NCBI GenBank assembly: GCA_963841415.1
Contig: CAWJCN010000004.1
Span: 248,001 to 312,000 of the forward strand
Length of the DNA: 64,000 nt
Direction: 5' to 3'
DNA from: DASUAS01 sp963841415
Lineage (GTDB): Bacteria; Actinomycetota; Acidimicrobiia; IMCC26256; DASPTH01
Below the pieces are notes generated by a model, which did not search any database, was not told the origin of the DNA, and saw only the letters and a program-made list of their open reading frames with translations. Shown one piece after another: positions 41,117 through 49,103 of this stretch; the stretch's first letter is position 1; every line of letters begins with the position of its first letter. A program made the position numbers and the translations under genes.

Positions 41117-41123
41117 CATGATA
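41117..41123. promoter_or_regulatory. Bidirectional leaderless promoter CATGATA
   Basis: Minus-strand TATCAT (41123-41118) is 6 nt from the nfuA GTG; plus-strand CATGAT (41117-41122) is 6 nt from the ATP-grasp GTG. The whole gap between the start codons is 17 nt, so one near-palindromic box would serve both genes. Confidence 0.5.
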
Positions 41124-41128
41124 GGAGC

Positions 41129-42329
41129 GTGCCGCGCGTTCTCCTCCTGCTTCCCACCACGACCTACCGCGCCCCCGACTTCGTCCGGGCCGCGACCCGC
41201 CTCGGGATCGAGGTGGTGGTGGGCTCCGACGGGACACCCGTGCTGCCCGGCAGCCGCAGCGATCGGGTCGTCGAGGTGCCGCTCGACGAGCCCGAGGCCG
41301 CCGCGCTCGCCATCGTGGCCCTCGACGAGCGGCGCGGGGTCGACGCGGTGGTGGCGGTCGACGACCGGGGTGTCGAGGCCGCCGCGGCCGCGGGCGAGCG
41401 GCTCGGCTTCCCGCACAACCCGCCGGAAGCCGTGGCCGCCACACGGGACAAATCGGCCATGCGACGCGCCCTCGCCGCCGCCGAGGTGCCGCAACCCGCG
41501 TTCGTGCTCACCGACCGCGAGCTCGAGGTACCGCCGGCGCTGCCGTTCCCGTGGGTCCTCAAGCCGGTCGACCGCGCCGGCAGCCAGGGCGTGATCCGGG
41601 CCGACGACCTCGAGTCGGCACGCGCCGCGGCGACGCGTGTGCGTGCGGTGACCGACGGACCGTTGCTGGTCGAGCAGTACGTACCCGGCGACGAAGTGGC
41701 CGTCGAGGGGTTGCTGCGCGAGAGCGAGCTCACCGTGCTGGCCGTGTTCGACAAGCCCGACCCGCTCGTCGGCCCCTACTTCGAAGAGACCATCTACGTC
41801 ACGCCGTCGCGCCTCGAACCCGCAATGCTCGCGCGCGTGGCCGACGTGACCGCGCGCGCGTGCAGCGCGCTGGGGCTGGTCGAAGGACCGATCCACGCCG
41901 AGCTGCGGCTCGAGCGCGTCGGTGACGGTGACCGCATCCACGTCATCGAGGTCGCGGCCCGCTCGATCGGCGGCCTCTGCGCGCGCACGTTGCAGTTCGG
42001 CGCGGGCATCGCGCTCGAGGAGCTCGTGCTGCGCCACGCGCTGGGAATGCCGCTCGACGGCCTCACCCGCGCGCCGGGAGCGTCGGGCGTCATGATGCTC
42101 CCGATCCCGCGCGGGCATCCTCCGCGAGGTGCGCGGCCAGGAGTCGGCGCGTGCGGTGCCCGGCGTGACGGGTGTCGAGATCAGCATCCCGCGCGGTCGG
42201 CGGGTCGTGCCGCTGCCCGAGGGCGATCGCTATCTCGGCTTCCTGTTCGCGCGTGGCAACGCCCCCGAGGAGGTCGAGGCGTCGTTGCGCGCCGCCCACG
42301 CCGCGCTCGTCATCGACATCGCCCCCTAA
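41129..42329 (+). CDS. ATP-grasp domain protein, frame interrupted near 42110
   Basis: About 400 residues if joined. It belongs to the carbamoyl-phosphate-synthase/PurK-like ATP-grasp group of ligases: an N-terminal Rossmann-like part (VLLLLPTTTYRAPDFVRA), then FPWVLKPVDRAGSQGV, LVEQYVPGDEVAVEGLL and HVIEVAARSIGGLC for ATP and Mg. The frame changes between MMLPIPRG and ILREVRGQESARAVPG; one extra base explains it. The C-terminal piece ends FLFARGNAPEEVEASLRAAH. Its stop TAA lies inside the -10 box of the radical SAM gene, so the two are tightly linked. Confidence 0.8.
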
Positions 42330-42332
42330 CCT
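42327..42332 (+). promoter_or_regulatory. -10 box TAACCT overlapping the ATP-grasp stop
   Basis: TAACCT contains the TAA stop of the upstream gene and ends 7 nt before GTG 42340. Confidence 0.5.
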
Positions 42333-42339
42333 TGGAGCG

Positions 42340-44115
42340 GTGCGGATCCTCCTGGTCGCGACCTACGAGCTCGGCCAACAGCCCGGCGCGGTCGGTACAG
42401 CTGCGACCCACCTTCGCGCCGAGGGGCACGGAGTACGGGCGCTCGACGTCTCCGTCGATCCGTGGGATCCCGAGCTGGTCGAGTGGGCCGACGAGGTCGC
42501 CTTCTCGGTCCCGATGCACACCGCCACCCGCTTGGCGCGCGACCTGGCCCGCGGAATCGACAAGCCGGTGCGCGTCTTCGGCCTGTACGCGAACCAGTGC
42601 CACGACTTCGCCTCGCCGGTCTCATGGGATGCCGACGTGCCGGCGCGGGATCTTCTGCCCTCGCTCGACCACTACGCGCGCCTCGAGATCGACGGTGAGC
42701 AGCGGCTGGTCGGTGCGGTGCTGGCGTCACAAGGTTGCGCGCACCGGTGTCGCCATTGCCCGGTGCCCGTCGTCTTCGACGGGCGCGTGCGGCGGGTCGA
42801 CGAGGACGCCGTCCTCGCTGACATCACCCAGCTCGTCGAGGTGGGCGCACGCCACATCACCTTCGGCGATCCCGACTTCCTCAACACCCCCCCTCACTCA
42901 CGCCGGGTCGTCGCCGCGCTGCACGAACGCTTCCCGCACGTCACCTTCGACTGCACGGTGAAGGTCGAACACGTGACACATCACAACGACCTTTGGCCCG
43001 ATCTCGCCGATGCCGGGTGCGTGTTCGTCGTGTCGGCGTTCGAGTCGGTCGACGACGCGGTGCTCGCACGTCTCGACAAGGGCCACACCACCACCGACGC
43101 CGCCCGGGCGGTCTCGATCCTGCGCGGCGCCGGCATCGAGGTGCGGCCGTCGTGGCTGCCGTTCACGCCGTGGACCACGTACGACGACGTCGTCGCCCTG
43201 CTCGACTTCGTGTACGAGCACGACCTGGTCGGGAGCGTCGATCCGGTGCAGTACAGCGTCCGGCTCCTCCTCCCCGAAGGGTCGCTGCTGCTCGACCATC
43301 CCGACCTCGCACCGTTCGTCGGTCCCTGGGACACCGAACGATCCACCTACACGTGGGAATCGGCGGATCCCTCGGTCGACGAGCTCCAGCAGCGGATCGC
43401 GGCGATCGTCGACCGCGACGACGACCCGGTCACGCTCTACGCGCGGGTACGAGAAGCCGCCGGCGCACCGGCCGTCGATCTCTCCCGTGTCACCACCGGA
43501 CGTCCCCGGCTCACCGAGAGCTGGTTCTGCTGCGCGGAGCCCACCGAGCTCCAGCTGACGAGGGCCGGCGCGTGGGGGACTCGTCTGAGAGTCGGTGCTA
43601 GCGCATGCGCTAGCACTGGCGCTTGCACATGCGCTTGCACATGCGCTTGCGCCGGCGCAAGCACGACCGATGGTGCGACACCCCCTGCGGATGGACAGAA
43701 ACTGTCACACCCCGGTCGTAGCGTCCGCGGCATGCCTGCCGCAGTCGTCTACCTGAGGACGTCATGTGCGCTCCGCGACGCGCTTCGCGTCCGCGCCGAA
43801 ACCGAGGGCATCTCGTTGAACGCCTTCGCCGTGCAGGCGCTGGCCCCCGCGGCAGGCCCCGAGTTCCTGCGCGATGTGCGCGCCGGCGGCTCGCCCACGA
43901 CCGTGAAGGAAGAGCAACGCGTGCTCGTCCGGCCCGAACGCATGCACCCGATCGTCGACCGCTACGTCCAGTACTGGATCGACCGGCTCGGTCTCGACGC
44001 AAAGGCTCGTGTTCTCGCGAACAGCAAAGACCACGACCGGGTGTGGGCGTGGTACGTGGGGCGCGAGGCCGAACTCGCGGCGCTCGCGGAGCTCAGCCGC
44101 CGCGCAGGACGTTGA
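42340..44115 (+). CDS. CCAEP-tail radical SAM protein; open frame runs on through the repeat array
   Basis: A radical SAM enzyme with a B12-binding-like N-terminal Rossmann part (RILLVATYELGQQPG) and cluster motif SQGCAHRCRHCPV (CX3CX2C). The family part ends at SWFCCAEPTELQL (about 43555), the C-terminal tail of the CUAEP/CCAEP-tail radical SAM family in which the first Cys may be selenocysteine; here both are TGC. No stop follows: the frame continues through the 12-bp repeats as Cys/Ala/Thr-rich sequence and through the small gene at 43732 to 44115. Either a lost stop or an indel is likely, and the natural end is probably just before 43595. Partner: the upstream ATP-grasp protein. Confidence 0.8.
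   Translation: MRILLVATYELGQQPGAVGTAATHLRAEGHGVRALDVSVDPWDPELVEWADEVAFSVPMHTATRLARDLARGIDKPVRVFGLYANQCHDFASPVSWDADVPARDLLPSLDHYARLEIDGEQRLVGAVLASQGCAHRCRHCPVPVVFDGRVRRVDEDAVLADITQLVEVGARHITFGDPDFLNTPPHSRRVVAALHERFPHVTFDCTVKVEHVTHHNDLWPDLADAGCVFVVSAFESVDDAVLARLDKGHTTTDAARAVSILRGAGIEVRPSWLPFTPWTTYDDVVALLDFVYEHDLVGSVDPVQYSVRLLLPEGSLLLDHPDLAPFVGPWDTERSTYTWESADPSVDELQQRIAAIVDRDDDPVTLYARVREAAGAPAVDLSRVTTGRPRLTESWFCCAEPTELQLTRAGAWGTRLRVGASACASTGACTCACTCACAGASTTDGATPPADGQKLSHPGRSVRGMPAAVVYLRTSCALRDALRVRAETEGISLNAFAVQALAPAAGPEFLRDVRAGGSPTTVKEEQRVLVRPERMHPIVDRYVQYWIDRLGLDAKARVLANSKDHDRVWAWYVGREAELAALAELSRRAGR
43595..43666. repeat. 12-bp-period repeat array, copy 2 (6 units)
   Basis: Six head-to-tail 12-bp units; the third and fourth (GCGCTTGCACAT) are identical, accounting for the extra unit relative to copy 1 at 2596-2655. 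The first two units form a perfect 22-bp palindrome (43595-43616), and GCTTGCGCCGGCGCAAGC near the end is a perfect 18-bp palindrome. Unlike copy 1 it lies between two co-directional genes and inside an open frame. Confidence 0.88.
43694..43706. promoter_or_regulatory. Operator candidate GACAG-AAA-CTGTC
   Basis: A perfect 5-3-5 palindrome just upstream of the -10 box of the small ribbon-helix-helix-like gene, placed where autoregulation would block its promoter. Confidence 0.45.
43719..43724 (+). promoter_or_regulatory. -10 box TAGCGT, leaderless promoter
   Basis: TAGCGT ends 7 nt before ATG 43732, arguing that the small ORF has its own transcript in addition to lying in the radical SAM frame. 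Confidence 0.5.
43732..44115 (+). CDS. Ribbon-helix-helix-like protein (127 residues)
   Basis: The N-terminal segment TSCALRDALRVRAETEGISLNAFAVQALA resembles the HicB/Arc-type ribbon-helix-helix DNA-binding motif. The remaining 90 residues (PERMHPIVDRYVQYWIDRLG, DHDRVWAWYVGREAELAAL) are not recognised. It shares the frame of the radical SAM gene without an intervening stop, but has its own -10 box and palindrome, so I list it separately. Its end overlaps the convergent aconitase gene by 23 bp. Confidence 0.6.
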   Translation: MPAAVVYLRTSCALRDALRVRAETEGISLNAFAVQALAPAAGPEFLRDVRAGGSPTTVKEEQRVLVRPERMHPIVDRYVQYWIDRLGLDAKARVLANSKDHDRVWAWYVGREAELAALAELSRRAGR

Positions 44116-46381
44116 GCGCGGAGCCGGCGCGGAACCAGGCGATGTGCTCGTCCGACATCGTGTGGGTCGTGCTGATGGTGTCGGCGCTGCCGCCGGCGTG
44201 GTGCACGACCACCTCGACGGGGCGACCCGGAGCGAGGTCGGCGAGCCCGACGATGTCGATCGTGTCGTCGGACTGGATGCGCTCGTAGTCGTCTGGGTCG
44301 GCGAACGTGAGCGCGAGCACGCCCTGCTTCTTGAGGTTGGCCTCGTGGATGCGGGCGAACGATCGCACGATCACCGCGCGTCCGTTCATGTACCGCGGCT
44401 CCATCGCCGCGTGCTCGCGCGACGAGCCTTCGCCGTAGTTCTCGTCGCCGATCGCCACCCAGAAGATGCCGGCGTCCTTGTAGCGCTTGGCGAGATCGGG
44501 CAGCGGCACGATCGCAGGCTTGGTCGACCTGTCACGCACGTCGACGCCCGATCCGGCGGGCTCGAGCGCGAACGCGTTGTTCACACCGATGAAGAGGTTG
44601 CCGGAGATGTTGGTGAGATGCCCCCGATAGCGCAGCCACGGGCCGGCCGGCGAGATGTGGTCGGTCGTGCACTTGCCGACCGCCTTCAGAAGAACTTGGA
44701 GACCGGTGAAGTCGTCGCCATCCCACGCCGGGAACGGCGCGAGCAGCTCCAACCGCTCGGAGCCGGGCTTCACCACGACCTCGATCGACGACGGGTCGTC
44801 GGACGGCGGAAGGAAACCCGATTCGCCAGGGTCGAAGCCCTTCGCCGGGAGCTCGTCGGCCGACGGTGGCGCGAGGTGCACCGCGGACCCGTCGGGCGCG
44901 ACCACGGGCTCACGCACGAAGTCCACGTCGAGCCGGCCGGTGAGCGCCATCGCGGTGACGGTCTCCGGCGAGCCGATGAACGACAACGTCGCCGCGTTCC
45001 CGTCGTTGCGGGCAGGGAAGTTGCGGTTGAACGACGACACGATCGTGTTCGTGTCGCCCTTCTGGATGTCGTCGCGCTGCCACTGGCCGATGCACGGCCC
45101 GCATGCGTTGGCGAGCACGGTCGCACCGATCGCCTCGAGGTCGGCGAGCAGACCGTCGCGCTCGATGGTGGCACGCACCTGCTCCGAGCCGGGCGTGATG
45201 AGCAGCGGCGTCTTCACCCGCAGCCCCGCCGCGCTCGCTTGGCGCGCCACGTTCGCCGCGCGACCGATGTCCTCGTACGACGAGTTGGTGCACGAGCCCA
45301 CCAGCGCGTAGCTGATCTCGACCGGGTAGCCCTCCTCGCGCGCGGCCTGCCCCACCTCGGAGATCGGGCGGTCGAGGTCGGGCGTGTGCGGTCCGACGAG
45401 GTGTGGCTCGAGCTCGTCGAGGTCGATGTCGATGACGCGGTCGAAGAACCGCTCCGGATCGTCCATCACTTCGGGGTCGATGCGCAGGTGCTCGGCGTGC
45501 GCATTGGCGAGGTCGGCGAGCGCCTCCCGCCCGGTGGCCTTGAGGTACGCGGCCGACCGCGCGTCGTAGGGGAACAGCGAGCAGGTGGCCCCGATCTCGG
45601 CGCCCATGTTGCAGATGGTCGCCTTGCCGGTGGCCGAGATCGACTCGGCACCGGGGCCGAAGTACTCGACGATGGCGCCCGTACCGCCCTTGACGGTGAG
45701 GATGCCGGCGACCTTCAGGATGACGTCCTTCGCCGCCGCCCACCCCGAGAGCTCACCGCGCAGGTGCACGCCGATGACCTTCGGTACGCGGGTGTTGAAC
45801 GGCCAGCCCGCCATCACGTCGACCGCGTCGGCGCCACCGACACCGATCGCGACCATGCTCAGCCCACCGGCGTTGGGGGTGTGGCTGTCGGTGCCGATCA
45901 TCATCCCGCCCGGGAAGGCGTACTGCTCGAGCACGACCTGGTGGATGATCCCCGAGCCGGGCTGCCAGAAGCCGATGCCGTACTTCGCCGACACCGATCG
46001 CAGGAACTCGTACACCTCGGAGTTCACGTCGAGCGCGCTCTTGAGGTCGGCGTCGGCGCCGACGCGGGCCTGGATGAGGTGGTCGCAGTGCACGGTGCTC
46101 GGCACCTGCACCGTCGGCAGCCCCGCGGTCATGAACTGGAGCAGCGCCATCTGCGCGGTGGCGTCCTGCATGGCAACGCGGTCGGGCCGGTAGTCGGCGT
46201 AGTCGACCCCGCGCTCCAGGCCGACGGTTTCGGGATCGTCCGCATGGGCGAAGAGGATCTTCTCGGCGAAGGTCAGCGGCCGGCCGAGTCGGCGACGGGC
46301 ATCCGCCAGCGCCCGGGGGTAGCGCGCGTACGCGGTCTCGACGAGCTCGAGCGGCGTGGTGGGGCCGACGGTCGTAGCCAT
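44093..46381 (-). CDS. acn: Aconitate hydratase, mitochondrial type
   Basis: A 762-residue [4Fe-4S] enzyme of the TCA cycle isomerising citrate and isocitrate. Cluster cysteines lie in VGSCTNSSYEDIG and NACGPCIGQW; DSHTPNAGGLSMVAIGVGG and GEGSSREHAAMEPR are the substrate-binding loops. The length and domain order match the mitochondrial-type family rather than the longer bacterial AcnA. ATG 46381. An Rrf2-type regulator gene lies immediately upstream on the same strand, and Fe-S biogenesis genes lie nearby. Confidence 0.93.
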   Translation of the reverse strand: MATTVGPTTPLELVETAYARYPRALADARRRLGRPLTFAEKILFAHADDPETVGLERGVDYADYRPDRVAMQDATAQMALLQFMTAGLPTVQVPSTVHCDHLIQARVGADADLKSALDVNSEVYEFLRSVSAKYGIGFWQPGSGIIHQVVLEQYAFPGGMMIGTDSHTPNAGGLSMVAIGVGGADAVDVMAGWPFNTRVPKVIGVHLRGELSGWAAAKDVILKVAGILTVKGGTGAIVEYFGPGAESISATGKATICNMGAEIGATCSLFPYDARSAAYLKATGREALADLANAHAEHLRIDPEVMDDPERFFDRVIDIDLDELEPHLVGPHTPDLDRPISEVGQAAREEGYPVEISYALVGSCTNSSYEDIGRAANVARQASAAGLRVKTPLLITPGSEQVRATIERDGLLADLEAIGATVLANACGPCIGQWQRDDIQKGDTNTIVSSFNRNFPARNDGNAATLSFIGSPETVTAMALTGRLDVDFVREPVVAPDGSAVHLAPPSADELPAKGFDPGESGFLPPSDDPSSIEVVVKPGSERLELLAPFPAWDGDDFTGLQVLLKAVGKCTTDHISPAGPWLRYRGHLTNISGNLFIGVNNAFALEPAGSGVDVRDRSTKPAIVPLPDLAKRYKDAGIFWVAIGDENYGEGSSREHAAMEPRYMNGRAVIVRSFARIHEANLKKQGVLALTFADPDDYERIQSDDTIDIVGLADLAPGRPVEVVVHHAGGSADTISTTHTMSDEHIAWFRAGSALNVLRGG

Positions 46382-46428
46382 GAGCGTCCTTCGTGTCGTG
46401 TCGCGTGTCCGACCCGAATCTAGGCCCG

Positions 46429-46884
46429 CTAATGGCTCTTCCACGCCTCCGGGTCGTCGGCGAGCTTCAAGACGTGGCGGGGCAGCTGGCCGGACGCGAC
46501 GTCGGCGATCGTCACCTTCTCGAGCACACCCCGCAACGAGGCTCGTACCGCGATCCACACCTCGGGGAGCCGCTCCGCGGGGCCGTCGTAGCTCAGCGAC
46601 TCGGGACGCATGTCGCGCACCGCGGCGAGGGGACCTTCGATGGCGCGCATCACGTCGGCCACGGTGATGAGCTTCGCCGGCCGGGCGAGGCGCGACCCGC
46701 CCTCGGCCCCACGGTGGGTCGCCACGATCCCGGCCCGCCGCAGGTCGGTGAGGATGTTGTCGAGGAAGTGCCGGGGGATGGCCTGGGCCTCGGCGATCCG
46801 GTCGGCCTTCACGATCTTGCCGCCAGCGGCCGCGAGCTCGAGCACCGCCCGCACTGCGTAGTCAGCCTTGGCGGTGACCTTCAT
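46429..46884 (-). CDS. Rrf2 family transcriptional regulator without cysteines
   Basis: A 151-residue Rrf2 winged-helix protein: MKVTAKADYAVRAVLELAA, QAIPRHFLDNILTDLRRAGIV and THRGAEGGSRLARPAKLITVADVMRAIEGPL are the family core. It contains no cysteine, so it cannot bind a cluster as IscR or NsrR do; CymR-type sulfur control is the closer comparison. It is divergent from a TauE/SafE transporter gene, with a palindrome between them, and 47 nt upstream of aconitase. Confidence 0.85.
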   Translation of the reverse strand: MKVTAKADYAVRAVLELAAAGGKIVKADRIAEAQAIPRHFLDNILTDLRRAGIVATHRGAEGGSRLARPAKLITVADVMRAIEGPLAAVRDMRPESLSYDGPAERLPEVWIAVRASLRGVLEKVTIADVASGQLPRHVLKLADDPEAWKSH

Positions 46885-46941
46885 CGCTGATCTCCGCGCG
46901 CGCCCGGCACGCCGACTTGCCACCGACGCCCCCCAAATACT

Positions 46942-46956
46942 ACTATGTCGACTAGT
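46942..46956. promoter_or_regulatory. Rrf2 operator candidate ACTA-TGTCGAC-TAGT
   Basis: A perfect inverted repeat (4-7-4, with an inner GTCGAC) between the divergent Rrf2 and TauE genes in an AT-rich patch. It is the obvious binding site for the Rrf2 protein. Confidence 0.55.
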
Positions 46957-46983
46957 TCAGTTGCCTTTCTTGGGAATCGACGT

Positions 46984-47893
46984 ATGGACTTCGGCATCTC
47001 CCTGGCCGGCTTCATCGTGGGCATCGTGGTCGGGCTCACCGGGATGGGCGGTGGCGCGCTCATGACGCCCGTCCTGGTGCTCGGGTTCGGCATCGAGCCC
47101 CTCGCGGCGGTGTCGAGCGACCTCGTCGCCGCGGTCGTGATGAAGCCCATCGGCGGTGGCATCCACTTCCGCCGGGGCACGGTGCACACCGGACTCGTGA
47201 AGTGGCTGGCCATCGGTTCCGTGCCGGGCGCCCTCCTCGGGTCGTACTTCATCTCGCACTTGAGCGGCGACGTCGGCGACACGATCAAGACCGTGCTCGG
47301 CGTCGTGTTGTTGATCGCGGCCGCGGCGATGGTCGTGCGCTCGTACCTCAGCGGTCGCCGCCCCGTCGGCGTCGACGGCGACGAAGCGCGCCACGTCCCC
47401 GTCCGCCGCGCCGCGACCTTGGCCGTGGGACTCGTGGGCGGGACCATCGTCGGCATGACGTCGGTGGGTTCCGGCTCGCTCATGATCGTCGCCCTCATGC
47501 TGCTCTACCCGACGCTGTCGTCGCGTGAGCTCGTGGGCACCGATCTCGTCCAGGCAGTCCCGCTCGTGCTCGCGGCGGCGATCGGCCACCTCCTCTGGGG
47601 CGAGTTCGAGCTCGGCATCACGAGCTCGCTGCTCATCGGCAGCGTCCCCGGGGTGATCATCGGTGCCCACGTCTCGTCGCGGGCCCCCGACCAATTTCAT
47701 CCGTCCGCTGCTCGTCCTCGTGCTCGCGCTCACGGGTCTGAAGCTGCTCGACGTGTCGAACTGGGTGCTGCTCGCAATCCTCGCGCTCGCCCTGGCGGCG
47801 GGTGGCGCGGCGTGGTTCGTCACGCGGCGACGCGATCACGTGCCGCACGTAGCGGCGGAGGCGTCGCGGTCACCAGGTTCAACACCCGGCTGA
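46984..47893 (+). CDS. TauE/SafE family sulfite/anion exporter, frame interrupted at 47684-47688
   Basis: An approximately 300-residue membrane protein with about eight helices. GIVVGLTGMGGGALMTPVLVLGFGI and TIVGMTSVGSGSLMIVALMLL are the two inverted-repeat signatures of TauE/SafE transporters of sulfonates, sulfite or other anions. The frame breaks at a C5 run; removing one C gives ...SSRAPTNFIRPLLVLVLALTG to the stop at 47893. The start at ATG 46984 is likely; ATG 46945 would lie inside the operator. The 3' end overlaps the convergent MpaB-like gene. Confidence 0.78.
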
Positions 47894-48606
47894 GCGCGAA
47901 CACGGCGGTGCGCACCGGCACCGCCGCCGGCGGGAACCACGGAATGCGGTAGAGCCGGCGCGCGGTACGCGGGCAGGATCGCGATCGCGGCGGTCGTGGG
48001 GATGGCCCACAGGGGCCGGTACTTCAGATCCATGGGCGGGAACAGGACGACCCGCAACCCTTCGAACGCGGGCGGAGTCGCGCGCAGACCACGCACCGAA
48101 CGGAGGTAGTCCTCCAGCTCCTCCTCGGTGCGCGGGGCACGTCCCGACGGGAGCTCCACCATCTCGGCGACGCGCGCCATCTCCGCGACGTAGCGGTCAC
48201 CGTCGGCGTTGGTGACGCGCCCGGCATAGGTGCGGTACGCGAGCAGGAACGACTCTACCTCCACCGCGTGGATCCAGAGCAGGAGGTCGGGATCGCGGGC
48301 GTCGTACGGGCCGCCGGTGACCGGGTCGACACCGTGGATGCGACGGTGAACGGCGCGCACGCGTGCAGCGGCGGCTTCGGCCGCCGCGGTGTCGCCGTAG
48401 GTCGTCGCCACCACGAACTCGGTGGTCCGGTGGAGTCGACCCCACGGATCCTCACGGAACGCGCTGTGCTGGTCCACCGCGGCCATCGCCCTGGGTTCCA
48501 GGGCCTGCACGAGCAGCGCACGCAACCCACCGACGAGCATGACGGGATCGGCGTGGATGCGCCAAGCGACGCTGTCGGGTCCGAAGATGCCCGCGTCGCC
48601 CGTCAT
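47820..48606 (-). CDS. Oxygenase MpaB/DUF2236 family protein, frame interrupted near 47964
   Basis: About 261 residues. GDAGIFGPDSVAWRIHADPVMLVGGLRALLVQAL and WGRLHRTTEFVVATTYGDT are the family blocks; HRRIHGVDP and DLLLWIHAVEVESFL add the conserved His region. The open frame ends in a non-family tail at 47836, but removing one C in GCGTACCGCG restores ARRLYRIPWFPPAAVPV and a stop at 47820-47822, the normal family ending. It starts 4 nt after the cyclophilin stop, the last gene of the ccm operon. Confidence 0.78.
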
Positions 48607-48610
48607 GGCG

Positions 48611-49099
48611 TCAGGCGTCGCCTGCTTCTCTCTCGATGGCCTCGACGGCGACCGAGCGCATCACGTCGCCGCGTTGGGTCGCGAGCGCGACGTCCATGCC
48701 CTGCACCACGTAGCCGAACAGGTTGTAGCTCTTGGCCAGGTTGCGAGTGCAGTCGGCGGTGGTGATGAAGAACTGCGAACCGTTGCTGTTCGGACCCGCG
48801 TTGGCCATGGCCAGCGCGCCGAGCGTGTACTCACCGAGCACCGGTTCATCCTCCCACTTGTAGCCGGGACCACCGCGGCCGGTGCCCTCGGGGTCGCCGC
48901 CCTGGATGACGAACCCGGGCTCCACCCGATGGAAGGTGAGCCCGTCGTAGAACCCTGCACGTGACAGCGCGACGAAGTGGTTGACGGAGTTCGGCGCGAG
49001 CTTCGGGTCGAGATCGGCGACGATCTGGCCGCGATCGGTCGTGATGCTCACCCGGTACACCTTGTTCGTGTCGATCTCGAACGCGGGAGGCTGCGCCAT
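48611..49099 (-). CDS. Peptidyl-prolyl cis-trans isomerase, cyclophilin type
   Basis: A 162-residue cyclophilin: FYDGLTFHRVEPGFVIQGGDPEGTGRGGPGYKW, ALAMANAGPNSNGSQFFIT are the active-site stretches (Arg, Phe, Gln retained). No signal peptide, so cytosolic. It catalyses proline isomerisation in protein folding. ATG 49099 is 4 nt downstream of the ccmI stop with AGGAAAGAAG as RBS, so it belongs to the ccm operon. Confidence 0.92.
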   Translation of the reverse strand: MAQPPAFEIDTNKVYRVSITTDRGQIVADLDPKLAPNSVNHFVALSRAGFYDGLTFHRVEPGFVIQGGDPEGTGRGGPGYKWEDEPVLGEYTLGALAMANAGPNSNGSQFFITTADCTRNLAKSYNLFGYVVQGMDVALATQRGDVMRSVAVEAIEREAGDA

Positions 49100-49103
49100 G
49101 GTG

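Noticed and set aside
43540..43560. Selenocysteine at the CCAEP tail
   Set aside because: Both codons are TGC, so the cysteine form is encoded and no in-frame TGA recoding is needed.
43595..43666. CRISPR-like array
   Set aside because: Units are contiguous with a 12-bp period and no unique spacers; no cas genes are near.
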